Shown piece by piece: positions 1-5,511 of a stretch of DNA of 5,777 bases. Within the stretch, counting starts at the first letter, position 1; each line of letters starts with the position of its first letter. The stretch is taken from the NCBI GenBank assembly GCA_002412555.1, contig DHVH01000320.1:1-5777 (forward strand), written 5' to 3'. A model generated the notes under the pieces. The model searched no databases. It saw nothing but the letters and a program-made list of their open reading frames with translations, and had not been told where the DNA came from. A program made the translations under genes and the position numbers. This DNA is from Marinilabiliaceae bacterium UBA5213 (lineage in GTDB: Bacteria > Bacteroidota > Bacteroidia > Bacteroidales > Marinilabiliaceae).

Positions 1-452
1 ACGTGTTCGGCCTGAGTCGGACTCAAGCGTCCAAATAAATTAGCACTGGGCGCTGCAATGGGCACGCCGGCTTGCTTTATAAGCTTGAGAGCAACCTTGT
101 GTGAAGGCATCCGAACAGCAACCGTGTTGAGTCCGGCCGTCACAATATCCGGTACTTTGGCAGTTTTGGGCGCCACTATGGTTAAGGGGCCAGGCCAGTA
201 TTTTTCAGCTAATTGAAAGATCAAGGGTGAAATCGGTTTTTTAAAAACCGTTTCGAGGTTGTCAATGGAAGAAATGTGCAGTATGAGGGGGTCAAATGAA
301 GGGCGTTTTTTTGCTTCAAAAATTCGTGCAACAGCTTTTGCATCTAATCCGTTCGCCCCTAACCCGTAAACTGTTTCAGTGGGGAAGGCAACCAATTTGC
401 CTTCCCGTATTAATTTTGAAGCAAAAATGATGTCTTTTCCTGATTTAATCAT
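1..452 (-). CDS. Threonylcarbamoyl-AMP synthase (Sua5/YrdC/TsaC family), C-terminus cut by window edge
   Basis: Reading the minus strand from the ATG at 450-452 gives 150 uninterrupted codons to the window edge. Family marks are PTETVYGLG (residues 24-32), the KKR nucleotide-binding motif (48-50), DPLILH (54-59), WPGPLT (86-91) and the SAN signature PSANLFGRLSPT (135-146). The canonical form of that signature is SANxSG, so the Phe at 140 is a small departure. The family makes L-threonylcarbamoyl-AMP from threonine, ATP and bicarbonate in the cytoplasm, the first step of t6A37 tRNA modification. The start ATG shares one base with the TAA of the purE-like gene upstream (TAATG), so it is translationally coupled to it and lies last among the visible operon genes. 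Only about 150 residues are visible, so I cannot tell a short TsaC-type protein (about 190-210 aa) from a long Sua5 type with an extra C-terminal domain. Family identity is firm. Confidence 0.93.
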   Translation of the reverse strand, partial: MIKSGKDIIFASKLIREGKLVAFPTETVYGLGANGLDAKAVARIFEAKKRPSFDPLILHISSIDNLETVFKKPISPLIFQLAEKYWPGPLTIVAPKTAKVPDIVTAGLNTVAVRMPSHKVALKLIKQAGVPIAAPSANLFGRLSPTQAEH

Positions 453-919
453 TACAGAAGCTCATTGTTGTCGTTCTCCAGCTTTTGACGCTGGGCTTCC
501 TGAAAAGCCATCACTTTTTTGCGCACATCTTCGTTGGTCAATCCAATAATTTTAGCGGCAGCAAGGGCTGCATTGTCGGGCTCAAGCACCACCATAGGTG
601 CTACTCCTGAGGGCATTCTTAAACTTGAATAGACATCGTTACCTGCAAATTTGTCGCCGTAGGGCGGACAAGCAATAACGGGGCAGTGGGTCTGTGCATC
701 GCTGAAACCGCTCAAAGCGTTGCTTCTGCCGGCAACAGTGATGAAAACCACTTGCTCTTTTTCAAATTCTTTGATTATTCCCAAACACTTCAAAGGTACT
801 TTGTGGGCTGATGCTATGCGCATTACAGCCGGTACGCCAAGGTTCTCCGAAGCTTGGGCGATCTTGGCCGACCAGTCCAGGTCGGCCTTAGATCCCATGA
901 TAATAACTACTTTACTCAT
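452..919 (-). CDS. purE: Class II PurE: 5-aminoimidazole ribonucleotide (AIR) carboxylase
   Basis: A 155-residue PurE-fold protein, full length for the family. The phosphate-binding start MGSKADL (8-14) and the SAH motif (37-39) are clear. The class-specific positions are those of class II enzymes: SAHK rather than SAHR (37-40), AGRSNAL (63-69) where class I has a GAGGAAHLPG-type loop, CPP (84-86) and DVYSSLRMPSG (95-105). This pattern matches the AIR carboxylase domain of animal PAICS and bacterial enzymes such as Treponema denticola PurE. Class II enzymes carboxylate AIR directly with CO2 to give CAIR for purine synthesis and need no PurK; class I enzymes instead rearrange N5-CAIR. No purK or other purine gene is in view. 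The start ATG (917-919) shares one base with the TAA of the upstream PEPCK-like gene, and the stop overlaps the Sua5 start in the same way. It may be the cell's purine enzyme or a second, specialised copy beside a class I PurE elsewhere. Confidence 0.9.
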   Translation of the reverse strand: MSKVVIIMGSKADLDWSAKIAQASENLGVPAVMRIASAHKVPLKCLGIIKEFEKEQVVFITVAGRSNALSGFSDAQTHCPVIACPPYGDKFAGNDVYSSLRMPSGVAPMVVLEPDNAALAAAKIIGLTNEDVRKKVMAFQEAQRQKLENDNNELL

Positions 920-2847
920 TACTTTTTATCTTTTTTTTCCTTTTTTAAAAATGCGTACTTAAACTCCATTGGCAGCAATTGGTTGTATTCTTCAACCGAA
1001 GCGCCATTCAAACAGGCCTCAATAATTTGGCGCCCCAAAGGTAATAAATCCGGCTGAAGATATTGGGGTAATTCTTTCTTAAAGAAATCGTACAATATTT
1101 CGGCTCCTTTGTCATAACCTTCTTCACCTACTTCGTCCTGCTTGTAAACTTTCAAAAAGCGCGAAGGCACTTTGTTACCTTCGATGGTTAGGAAGTTAAG
1201 TTCGTAACCCAGAAGCGGACTGCGAGCTGGCTGATACTGGTCTGAACGCAGCTTGGCATTGCCACGACGTGTCAGGTATTCGCGCATCAGCATCTGAGGT
1301 TTAAAGTCAACTTTCCACATACCAATGTGCTGGTTGGGGGTCAGCGTGTAACGTACTCGAGGCGTATGAATGATTTGCTCAAGCAAGAGATTGGCCTGTA
1401 GCACTTTTTTGCCTGTAGCAAATGGCCAGTAAGATCCTACGCCTTCGCTTTCCATGTTGCCCGATCCTGTGATACTTGGGTTGGCGTGGCCACGTGGACT
1501 TACCAAACGCCATAGCCAGGCAAGTGCCGGAGGCAAAATGTGGAAGATACCTAAAATACCATACGATGGGTCCTCTTTTGAACAAGGTGGGGTGCGTACC
1601 CCAAAACTCCTTACGTCGATGGTTACAGGACGCTGCAATACATCTGGTACACTGCGGCGTGGCAGAATAACGCGGGGGTTGGGACATGTTTTACCCGGTT
1701 CATCTTCAATGTGGTTCCATATCATAGCCGTTCCGCTAGGGTTGGTATCGATATTCAGAAACAACAAAGGCTCGGGCGGGTTCATGGTTATTCTTTCCAA
1801 GGCAGGATCATCGCCATAAGTTTTTACACCATCCACACGAATAAACCAGGCATTTTCAGCATCGGCAACTGTTAGTTTGCCGTTGTTTTTTTGGTAGGTT
1901 GGGTGACAAAGCGCCATATCGTCGGTCACCGGATTAAAGGTACAGAACAATGGAATGTTAATCAAACGCTCTTCGCCGGTCACCATGTTGTAACCAATTT
2001 TCACCTGACCGTTTGGTTCACGAGGCAAAAATTGCAACATCTCACTTTTTCCACCACCACTGGCACCTTCGTGCATAAAGTTGGTGCTGTTGTCGTAAGG
2101 GTTAATTACTTGAACAGTAGAGCAGTGGGTGGTAATCCAGCCTTCTGCTTCTCCCTGTGTCAGTAAAACACCATAAAGGCCTTTTTTCGCACTTGGACCG
2201 GGGTATAAATTGTATGAGAACAATTCGTGGATATCCTTTAAACGATTATGAATCACCTTTTGTTTGCCATCGAAATGGGTGTGACGGAAAGGTGGTGCCA
2301 CATAAATAACTGAGTCCAGTTTAAAATTTTTGGGCAAATCATTGAAAGGAATCATTTGTTGCAGAAACGCCAATCCCAAGGCAAAGAAACCTGCATTGGC
2401 TGGTGCAATGGCAATGCCTCCTACACCAACAGGGTGGTTACCGGCAAAATATAGAAATACCGCCAGTTCCTGACCTTTTAACCAGTCAAAAGTTTCCGTA
2501 CGAAGTTTTGAAAAGTCCTCGCCATAAACATCCACAAAGCGTTTTTTGTCGGTCGGTTTATCATCGGCAATCAACATAGTGTCCGGATCGCGACGACGCA
2601 TATAAGGCTCGGTGTAGTTGGCCGAAATGCCGTTTGACACGCGGTGTACTATGGCTTCAACAACTTCTCCCCTTCCTGGAACGTCATATTTCACCTCGAA
2701 CGAGCTATTTTTTGCTCCATTGGTGGAGGCATCCACCAACTCGTCGGTGGTGTTGAAATAATGGACCTTGGGCGAATTGTTTAGCAGGTCTTTAATCTGG
2801 TCGGGTATTACAACCCCTTTCATTTCCAGCTCTTTAATCATGCTCAT
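919..2847 (-). CDS. Divergent PEP carboxykinase-like P-loop protein (probably the family named DUF4914)
   Basis: A 642-residue soluble protein with no signal peptide. I believe it is the family listed as DUF4914, but that name is from memory. The sequence itself reads like a remote ATP-type PEPCK. In order: an RDPDTMLIADD stretch (86-96) resembling the Arg65 region of E. coli PckA; AKKGLYG (220-226) matching MKKGVF around Lys212/Lys213; THCS (240-243) matching MHCS with metal ligand His232; Walker A GASGGGKS (261-268) matching GLSGTGKT; TDD (308-310) matching Asp268/Asp269; NPRV (390-393) matching NTRV with Arg333; and SFGVRTPPCSK (414-424) matching AFGVLPPVS. The E. coli residues are recalled, not aligned by program. 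It is about 100 residues longer than ATP-PEPCK and ends in a Lys-rich tail (635-642). PEPCK interconverts oxaloacetate and PEP plus CO2; the true reaction, nucleotide and substrate here are unknown. The start at 2847 lies 38 bases after the regulator stop; Met3 is an alternative start. The gap shows no promoter or terminator, so the two are probably cotranscribed. Confidence 0.85.
   Translation of the reverse strand: MSMIKELEMKGVVIPDQIKDLLNNSPKVHYFNTTDELVDASTNGAKNSSFEVKYDVPGRGEVVEAIVHRVSNGISANYTEPYMRRRDPDTMLIADDKPTDKKRFVDVYGEDFSKLRTETFDWLKGQELAVFLYFAGNHPVGVGGIAIAPANAGFFALGLAFLQQMIPFNDLPKNFKLDSVIYVAPPFRHTHFDGKQKVIHNRLKDIHELFSYNLYPGPSAKKGLYGVLLTQGEAEGWITTHCSTVQVINPYDNSTNFMHEGASGGGKSEMLQFLPREPNGQVKIGYNMVTGEERLINIPLFCTFNPVTDDMALCHPTYQKNNGKLTVADAENAWFIRVDGVKTYGDDPALERITMNPPEPLLFLNIDTNPSGTAMIWNHIEDEPGKTCPNPRVILPRRSVPDVLQRPVTIDVRSFGVRTPPCSKEDPSYGILGIFHILPPALAWLWRLVSPRGHANPSITGSGNMESEGVGSYWPFATGKKVLQANLLLEQIIHTPRVRYTLTPNQHIGMWKVDFKPQMLMREYLTRRGNAKLRSDQYQPARSPLLGYELNFLTIEGNKVPSRFLKVYKQDEVGEEGYDKGAEILYDFFKKELPQYLQPDLLPLGRQIIEACLNGASVEEYNQLLPMEFKYAFLKKEKKDKK
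2044..2067 (-). other. Walker A (P-loop) of the PEPCK-like protein
   Basis: Codons 261-268 encode GASGGGKS, a clean GxxxxGK[ST] phosphate-binding loop. It lies about 20 residues after the putative metal-ligand His241 and about 40 before the Asp309-Asp310 pair. This is the order of the kinase-1 and kinase-2 motifs in PEP carboxykinases. HPr kinase has a similar loop of the form GxSGxGKSE, and the residue after the loop here is also Glu. A relation to HprK therefore remains possible on this motif alone, but the other PEPCK-like blocks tip the balance. Confidence 0.85.
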
Positions 2848-2885
2848 TTTGTTATGTTTATGTTTATATATTTATAATTATTCTC

Positions 2886-3464
2886 TTAAATGCTAGCAGA
2901 AGGCTGCTCGTAATGGGTATCTGGGGGTGTTACTATCCACAAAATAGAGGCCTGTATTTCCTTCTGATTAATAGCTTTATGGTGCTTAAAGGAGTTATAG
3001 TACAGGCTGTCGCCTTCTGACGCTATAAATTTTTTCTTGTCCACTTCAAATTGGACTTCTCCCTGCAGTATGTGACAAAATTCTTGTCCCGTATGTTCCG
3101 CAAAAAATGCTTCTGTATTGCTGTTTGGGGGCATTTCTATCAAATACGTTCCCATTTGTTTGCCCGCTTCCCGGTGTGACAATGAAAAGAGTTGGGCACC
3201 GGTGGCATTCTGTTTTATAAATATCTTGTCGCCCTTAATCAGCAGTGGGGAATGTTTAATTGTTTCGTTTTCTCCAATTAGCTCACCCACAGTTATGTGC
3301 AGTACGTCGGCTACTGATTTTAAGGTTACAATGGACGGAAATGCCTTGGCATTTTCGATTTGTGATAAGGCACTGGAACTAATTCCGGCCTTTTGTGCCA
3401 CTTCCCCCAGTGACATGTGCAAGGCTTCCCTTCTGTTTCTTATGCGTCCACCTAAGCGATTCAT
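2886..3464 (-). CDS. XRE-family transcriptional regulator with C-terminal cupin domain
   Basis: A 192-residue cytoplasmic regulator. Residues 6-62 are a helix-turn-helix of the XRE/Cro type (RIRNRREALHMSLGEVAQ, then AGISSSALSQIENAKAFPS and VADVLHITVGELIG). Residues about 105-180 form a small cupin barrel. The motif-1 remnant has His124, Glu128 and Gly135, and motif 2 runs from Gly151-Asp152 to His161-His162 and Asn166. The usual first HxH of cupin motif 1 is reduced to a single His, so metal binding may be altered or absent. Proteins of this build (the PuuR-like architecture) are usually local repressors or activators that sense a small metabolite in the cupin pocket. The gene is first in the operon with the PEPCK-like, PurE and Sua5 genes and divergent from the fructosamine kinase gene, so it probably controls itself, the operon and possibly the kinase. 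The ligand cannot be read from sequence. The ATG at 3464 sits about 25 bases after the predicted transcription start. Confidence 0.92.
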   Translation of the reverse strand: MNRLGGRIRNRREALHMSLGEVAQKAGISSSALSQIENAKAFPSIVTLKSVADVLHITVGELIGENETIKHSPLLIKGDKIFIKQNATGAQLFSLSHREAGKQMGTYLIEMPPNSNTEAFFAEHTGQEFCHILQGEVQFEVDKKKFIASEGDSLYYNSFKHHKAINQKEIQASILWIVTPPDTHYEQPSASI

Positions 3465-3495
3465 ATTTTCACCCTATCAAAATTGTTTATGGCAA

Positions 3496-3525
3496 CAAAA
3501 ATAACAATTAAATACAGCTTAACAA
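3496..3525 (-). promoter_or_regulatory. Bacteroidota-type promoter for the regulator operon
   Basis: On the minus strand the -33 TTG (plus 3523-3525) is followed by 19 bases and then TATTTTTG (plus 3496-3503), a perfect TAnnTTTG -7 box. Transcription should start near 3488-3490 and give a leader of roughly 25 nt before the regulator ATG. The 7-mer AACAATT occurs twice in direct orientation (3503-3509 and 3521-3527), 18 bases apart and overlapping the -7 and -33 boxes. That placement could serve as an autoregulatory site, but the repeat is short and AT-rich. Confidence 0.75.
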
Positions 3526-3559
3526 TTTAACCATGGCTTAATAATGTTAAAAATAGGTC

Positions 3560-3580
3560 ATGATTTTCTTAAAAAATCAT
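3560..3580. repeat. Inverted repeat between the two divergent promoters, candidate operator
   Basis: ATGATTTT (3560-3567), a 5-base spacer, then AAAATCAT (3573-3580) form a perfect 8+8 inverted repeat. It lies about 35 bases upstream of the regulator's -33 box and about 41 bases upstream of the kinase's -33 box, so it is central to the divergent region. The size suits a dimeric HTH protein such as the XRE/cupin regulator. No T-tract follows that would make it an intrinsic terminator. The AT-rich composition leaves some room for chance. Confidence 0.45.
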
Positions 3581-3621
3581 AAGGGATGAAGTATACATTC
3601 ATTCGCATGCGTTTAGTATTG

Positions 3622-3652
3622 TTGACTTCATAAAAGGATAGCCCTAATTTTA
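3622..3652 (+). promoter_or_regulatory. Probable promoter of the fructosamine kinase gene
   Basis: TTG (3622-3624), a 20-base spacer and TAATTTTA (3645-3652) match the Bacteroidota -33/-7 pattern with one mismatch in TAnnTTTG. The predicted start, about 3658-3660, leaves a leader of some 37 nt before the ATG at 3696. It also makes the in-frame TTG at 3663 an unlikely translation start, because it would lie almost at the 5' end. Confidence 0.55.
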
Positions 3653-3695
3653 GAGTAGTCAATTGCCATCATTTTACCGTAAAAATGTTTTGCTC

Positions 3696-4541
3696 ATGTC
3701 TGATTTAGAACGGATACTTAATGAATCCATAGTTAAAAGCAGTGCCTTGGGAGGAGGCTGTATTGCTTATACCCGCTACCTGCTGACTGCTTCGGGACGA
3801 GAGCTGGTAGTTAAGAAAAACACCAGCGCTCAAATGTCGATGAAGGAAGCCAATGGACTCAATGAGCTGAGGAAGCCCGCTGTGATTAAGATTCCGGAAG
3901 TGGTGTATGCCGATGAGCAGCTATTAATACTCGAATTTATCAGAGAAGGCAGTCGCCCAGGCTCCTTTTTTAGCGACTTTGGGCGACAATTGGCTCAGTT
4001 GCACAAATATTCAGCAGAGACTTATGGTTTTTATGAAGATAACTATATTGGTAGCACACCCCAGATAAACCAGGCAAAGGAAGCGGAGAAGACCGACTGG
4101 GCTACCTTCTATTTTAATAAGCGTTTGCTGTACCAATTTGAACTGGCCGAAAAAAACGGCTTTGTCGACAGCACTTTCAAACGCTTATTTTCCCATCTCG
4201 AAACGTGCCTACCCGATATATTAAATGGGAGCGAAGAAGCGCCATCGCTTTTGCATGGCGATTTATGGAGTGGCAATTTTATGGTGGGTAGTAAGGGAGA
4301 ACCGGTGCTCATCGACCCTGCTGTTTATTATGGACACCGGGAAGCTGAATTGGCTATGACCCATTTGTTTGGAGGCTTTGATAATCATTTTTATGAAGCC
4401 TACCATGCTGAATGGCCCCTGAAATCGGGCTACAAAGAAAGAGAGGCAGTTTACACACTTTACCATGTGTTAAACCACCTCAATATTTTTGGTTCAGGGT
4501 ACCGCTCTCAAGCCCTTGATTTGATGCAGCAATATGCCTGA
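3696..4541 (+). CDS. Fructosamine kinase family protein (ketosamine-3-kinase)
   Basis: A 281-residue soluble kinase of the aminoglycoside phosphotransferase fold, full length for the family. Visible are the P-loop GGGCI (19-23), the ATP-binding Lys in LVVK (37-40), a helix-C Glu (about 51), the catalytic Brenner motif HGDLWSGN (187-194, base Asp189), the metal-binding IDP (206-208) and the family signature YYGHREAELAM (211-221) followed by LFGGF (224-228). Members phosphorylate fructosamines or ribulosamines on glycated amines and proteins, which leads to deglycation. Bacterial members often prefer ribulosamines or erythrulosamines; the substrate here is not determined. Cys22 occupies the P-loop position of the redox-switch cysteine described in human and plant FN3K. 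I chose the ATG at 3696 because family alignment starts there; an in-frame TTG at 3663 would add 11 unsupported residues. It is divergent from the cupin regulator and convergent with the Cytidylate_kin2 gene, with a 12-base gap between stops. Confidence 0.95.
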   Translation: MSDLERILNESIVKSSALGGGCIAYTRYLLTASGRELVVKKNTSAQMSMKEANGLNELRKPAVIKIPEVVYADEQLLILEFIREGSRPGSFFSDFGRQLAQLHKYSAETYGFYEDNYIGSTPQINQAKEAEKTDWATFYFNKRLLYQFELAEKNGFVDSTFKRLFSHLETCLPDILNGSEEAPSLLHGDLWSGNFMVGSKGEPVLIDPAVYYGHREAELAMTHLFGGFDNHFYEAYHAEWPLKSGYKEREAVYTLYHVLNHLNIFGSGYRSQALDLMQQYA

Positions 4542-4553
4542 ATGGCTTAAATT

Positions 4554-5255
4554 TTAAACGAAACCACGCGTTTCGGCAATAATGATGATCATTTCAATAA
4601 TTTCTTCATCCGTCATGGTGGCCACATTGAAAAAGACATCGAAAAACTCAATATCCGGAAGATCTTTTTCAAAATAGTTCCTGAACTGGGTGCGGCGTTT
4701 GTCCATTTCCAGCACCTCCTTTTTGGCATCTACTATACTCATGCCGTAAGAGTTGGCTACCTGCCTGGCCCTCCAATTGAGTGGTGCCTGCAATTTAATG
4801 TGCAGAGATTTTTCAAAGTTTTTGGTAATGGATTCTCCGGCCCGGCCTACAATAACAACATTTCCTTCTGAGGCAGCATTGTATATAAAGCGTGCGATGG
4901 TGTTTTTAATTTTCACATCACCGGGATAAAATTCGTCTGAAAAGAAAAGAGCCAGATTCTCGAAGAAACCTCTTGTGCGATAGTCCGACAAGTCTTGTAT
5001 GAGCGTAGGCGACAGTTTTAATTCGCGTGCCGACTCTTCAATAATTTCTTTGCTGATCCATTTCCACTCTTTATTGCCTCCCAGACGGGCATTTTTTTCA
5101 GTCAAGGTTTCTGATAGTAATCTGGCAATTCGTCTCCCCGGACAGCCATAATCTCTGGAGATAGTGATGACCGGTCCGGGCGCATAAAAATCAGGCCCCG
5201 AGCTTTTGCGTTTGCCGGTGCGTTCGCGCATGTACTTAAGAAACAGATTGTCCAT
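4554..5255 (-). CDS. Cytidylate kinase-like family protein (Cytidylate_kin2)
   Basis: A 233-residue protein of the Cytidylate_kin2 type, in the P-loop NMP-kinase superfamily. The nucleotide-binding segment is VITISRDYGCPGRRIA (29-44), the family's variant of ISREYGSGGREIA, which lacks the classic GxxxxGK[ST] loop. Further marks are FIYNAASEGNVVIVGRAG (123-140), the lid-like arginines in LNWRARQVA (159-167) and DKRRTQFRNYF (185-195). Relatives are annotated as cytidylate kinase by similarity, but most are uncharacterised, and a true CMP kinase is normally encoded elsewhere as cmk. I call the family, not the substrate. The start at 5255 fits the family, in which a short N-terminal arm precedes the kinase core; Met9 is an alternative. 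The gene is probably monocistronic: a strong minus-strand terminator lies upstream (5354-5385), and the stop faces the kinase stop across 12 bases with no obvious terminator in the gap. Confidence 0.88.
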   Translation of the reverse strand: MDNLFLKYMRERTGKRKSSGPDFYAPGPVITISRDYGCPGRRIARLLSETLTEKNARLGGNKEWKWISKEIIEESARELKLSPTLIQDLSDYRTRGFFENLALFFSDEFYPGDVKIKNTIARFIYNAASEGNVVIVGRAGESITKNFEKSLHIKLQAPLNWRARQVANSYGMSIVDAKKEVLEMDKRRTQFRNYFEKDLPDIEFFDVFFNVATMTDEEIIEMIIIIAETRGFV

Positions 5256-5319
5256 GATTTGAGTAATTGCTGGTTAATTTTGGGTTTTTTGATGCTCTTC
5301 GCATTAAAAATTATAACAG

Positions 5320-5348
5320 CAAAATAAGAAGAAAGATGGAAATATCAA
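5320..5348 (-). promoter_or_regulatory. Weak candidate promoter for the cytidylate kinase-like gene
   Basis: On the minus strand, TTG (plus 5346-5348), an 18-base spacer and TTATTTTG (plus 5320-5327) resemble the Bacteroidota pattern with one mismatch in the -7 box and a slightly short spacer. It lies just downstream of the terminator at 5354-5385 and about 65-90 bases upstream of the start codon. That is the expected place for an independent promoter. The region is AT-rich, so chance matches are likely. Confidence 0.35.
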
Positions 5349-5353
5349 AGCAT

Positions 5354-5385
5354 AAAAAAAGGACAGATTAAAAAATCTGTCCTTT
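5354..5385 (-). terminator. Intrinsic terminator with perfect 12-bp stem (small RNA unit B)
   Basis: AAAGGACAGATT (5358-5369) and AATCTGTCCTTT (5374-5385) pair perfectly around a 4-base loop. Read on the minus strand, the stem is followed by a run of T (plus-strand A's at 5354-5357, extending the stem's own T's to seven). On the plus strand CCCC follows directly, so termination is expected mainly for leftward transcription. It closes the candidate small RNA and shields the cytidylate kinase-like gene from read-through. Confidence 0.85.
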
Positions 5386-5434
5386 CCCCTTAAATCAGCC
5401 TTTGTTAACCAAATCCAAATCTATGAAAAAAAAT
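5354..5434 (-). ncRNA. Candidate small RNA B, about 80 nt
   Basis: A minus-strand -7 box TATATTTG (plus 5441-5448) is an exact TAnnTTTG match and predicts a start near 5434; no good -33 TTG lies at 19-21 bases. The transcript would carry an oligo-T segment, the box TGGATTTGGTTAA (plus 5405-5417) and the 12-bp terminator stem. No open reading frame of useful length lies on this strand within it. The same order of elements recurs in unit A, which supports a real transcribed unit rather than a stray terminator. The 5' end is an estimate. Confidence 0.5.
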
Positions 5435-5440
5435 CTACGA

Positions 5441-5448
5441 CAAATATA
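5441..5448 (-). promoter_or_regulatory. -7 box for candidate small RNA B
   Basis: CAAATATA on the plus strand reads TATATTTG on the minus strand, an exact Bacteroidota -7 consensus. The -33 region is weak, since the nearest upstream TTG is 29 bases away. An extended contact or an activator would be needed if the promoter is real. Confidence 0.4.
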
Positions 5449-5511
5449 AGGTGTTATTCGGTGAAAGAGATTGAAAGCAAGTTAATTCATGTTAAGATGT
5501 AGCCGGGGAAT

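Noticed and set aside
720..1819. Several open frames on the plus strand (720-962, 854-1057, 1454-1819, 1476-1670) and a minus-strand frame at 1379-1687
   Set aside because: They lie opposite or inside the PurE and PEPCK-like genes in other frames, show no family motifs and have low-complexity or atypical composition. They are shadows of the real genes.
1891..2166. Plus-strand frame of 91 codons over the Walker A region of the PEPCK-like gene
   Set aside because: It is antisense to a strongly motif-supported gene and has no recognisable domain or start signal.
2895..2908. AGCAG/CTGCT 5+5 inverted repeat with 4-base loop near the regulator stop
   Set aside because: It lies inside the coding end, has no T-tract and is too short to call a terminator or a control site.
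3118..3504. Plus-strand 128-codon frame opposite the XRE/cupin gene
   Set aside because: The minus-strand gene has clear HTH and cupin motifs, and this frame would overrun the regulator's promoter.
3663..3695. TTG start adding 11 residues to the fructosamine kinase
   Set aside because: The extension has no family counterpart, and the predicted transcription start lies only a few bases before the TTG. The ATG at 3696 fits family alignment.
3685..3708. Seven-codon ATG frame overlapping the fructosamine kinase start
   Set aside because: It could be an upstream regulatory frame, but it has no ribosome-binding signal and such short frames are expected by chance.
5423..5449. Plus-strand eight-codon frame MKKNLRQI as a leader peptide gene
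   Set aside because: There is no promoter in that direction and no downstream plus-strand gene. It is kept only as a possible relic in the small RNA finding.
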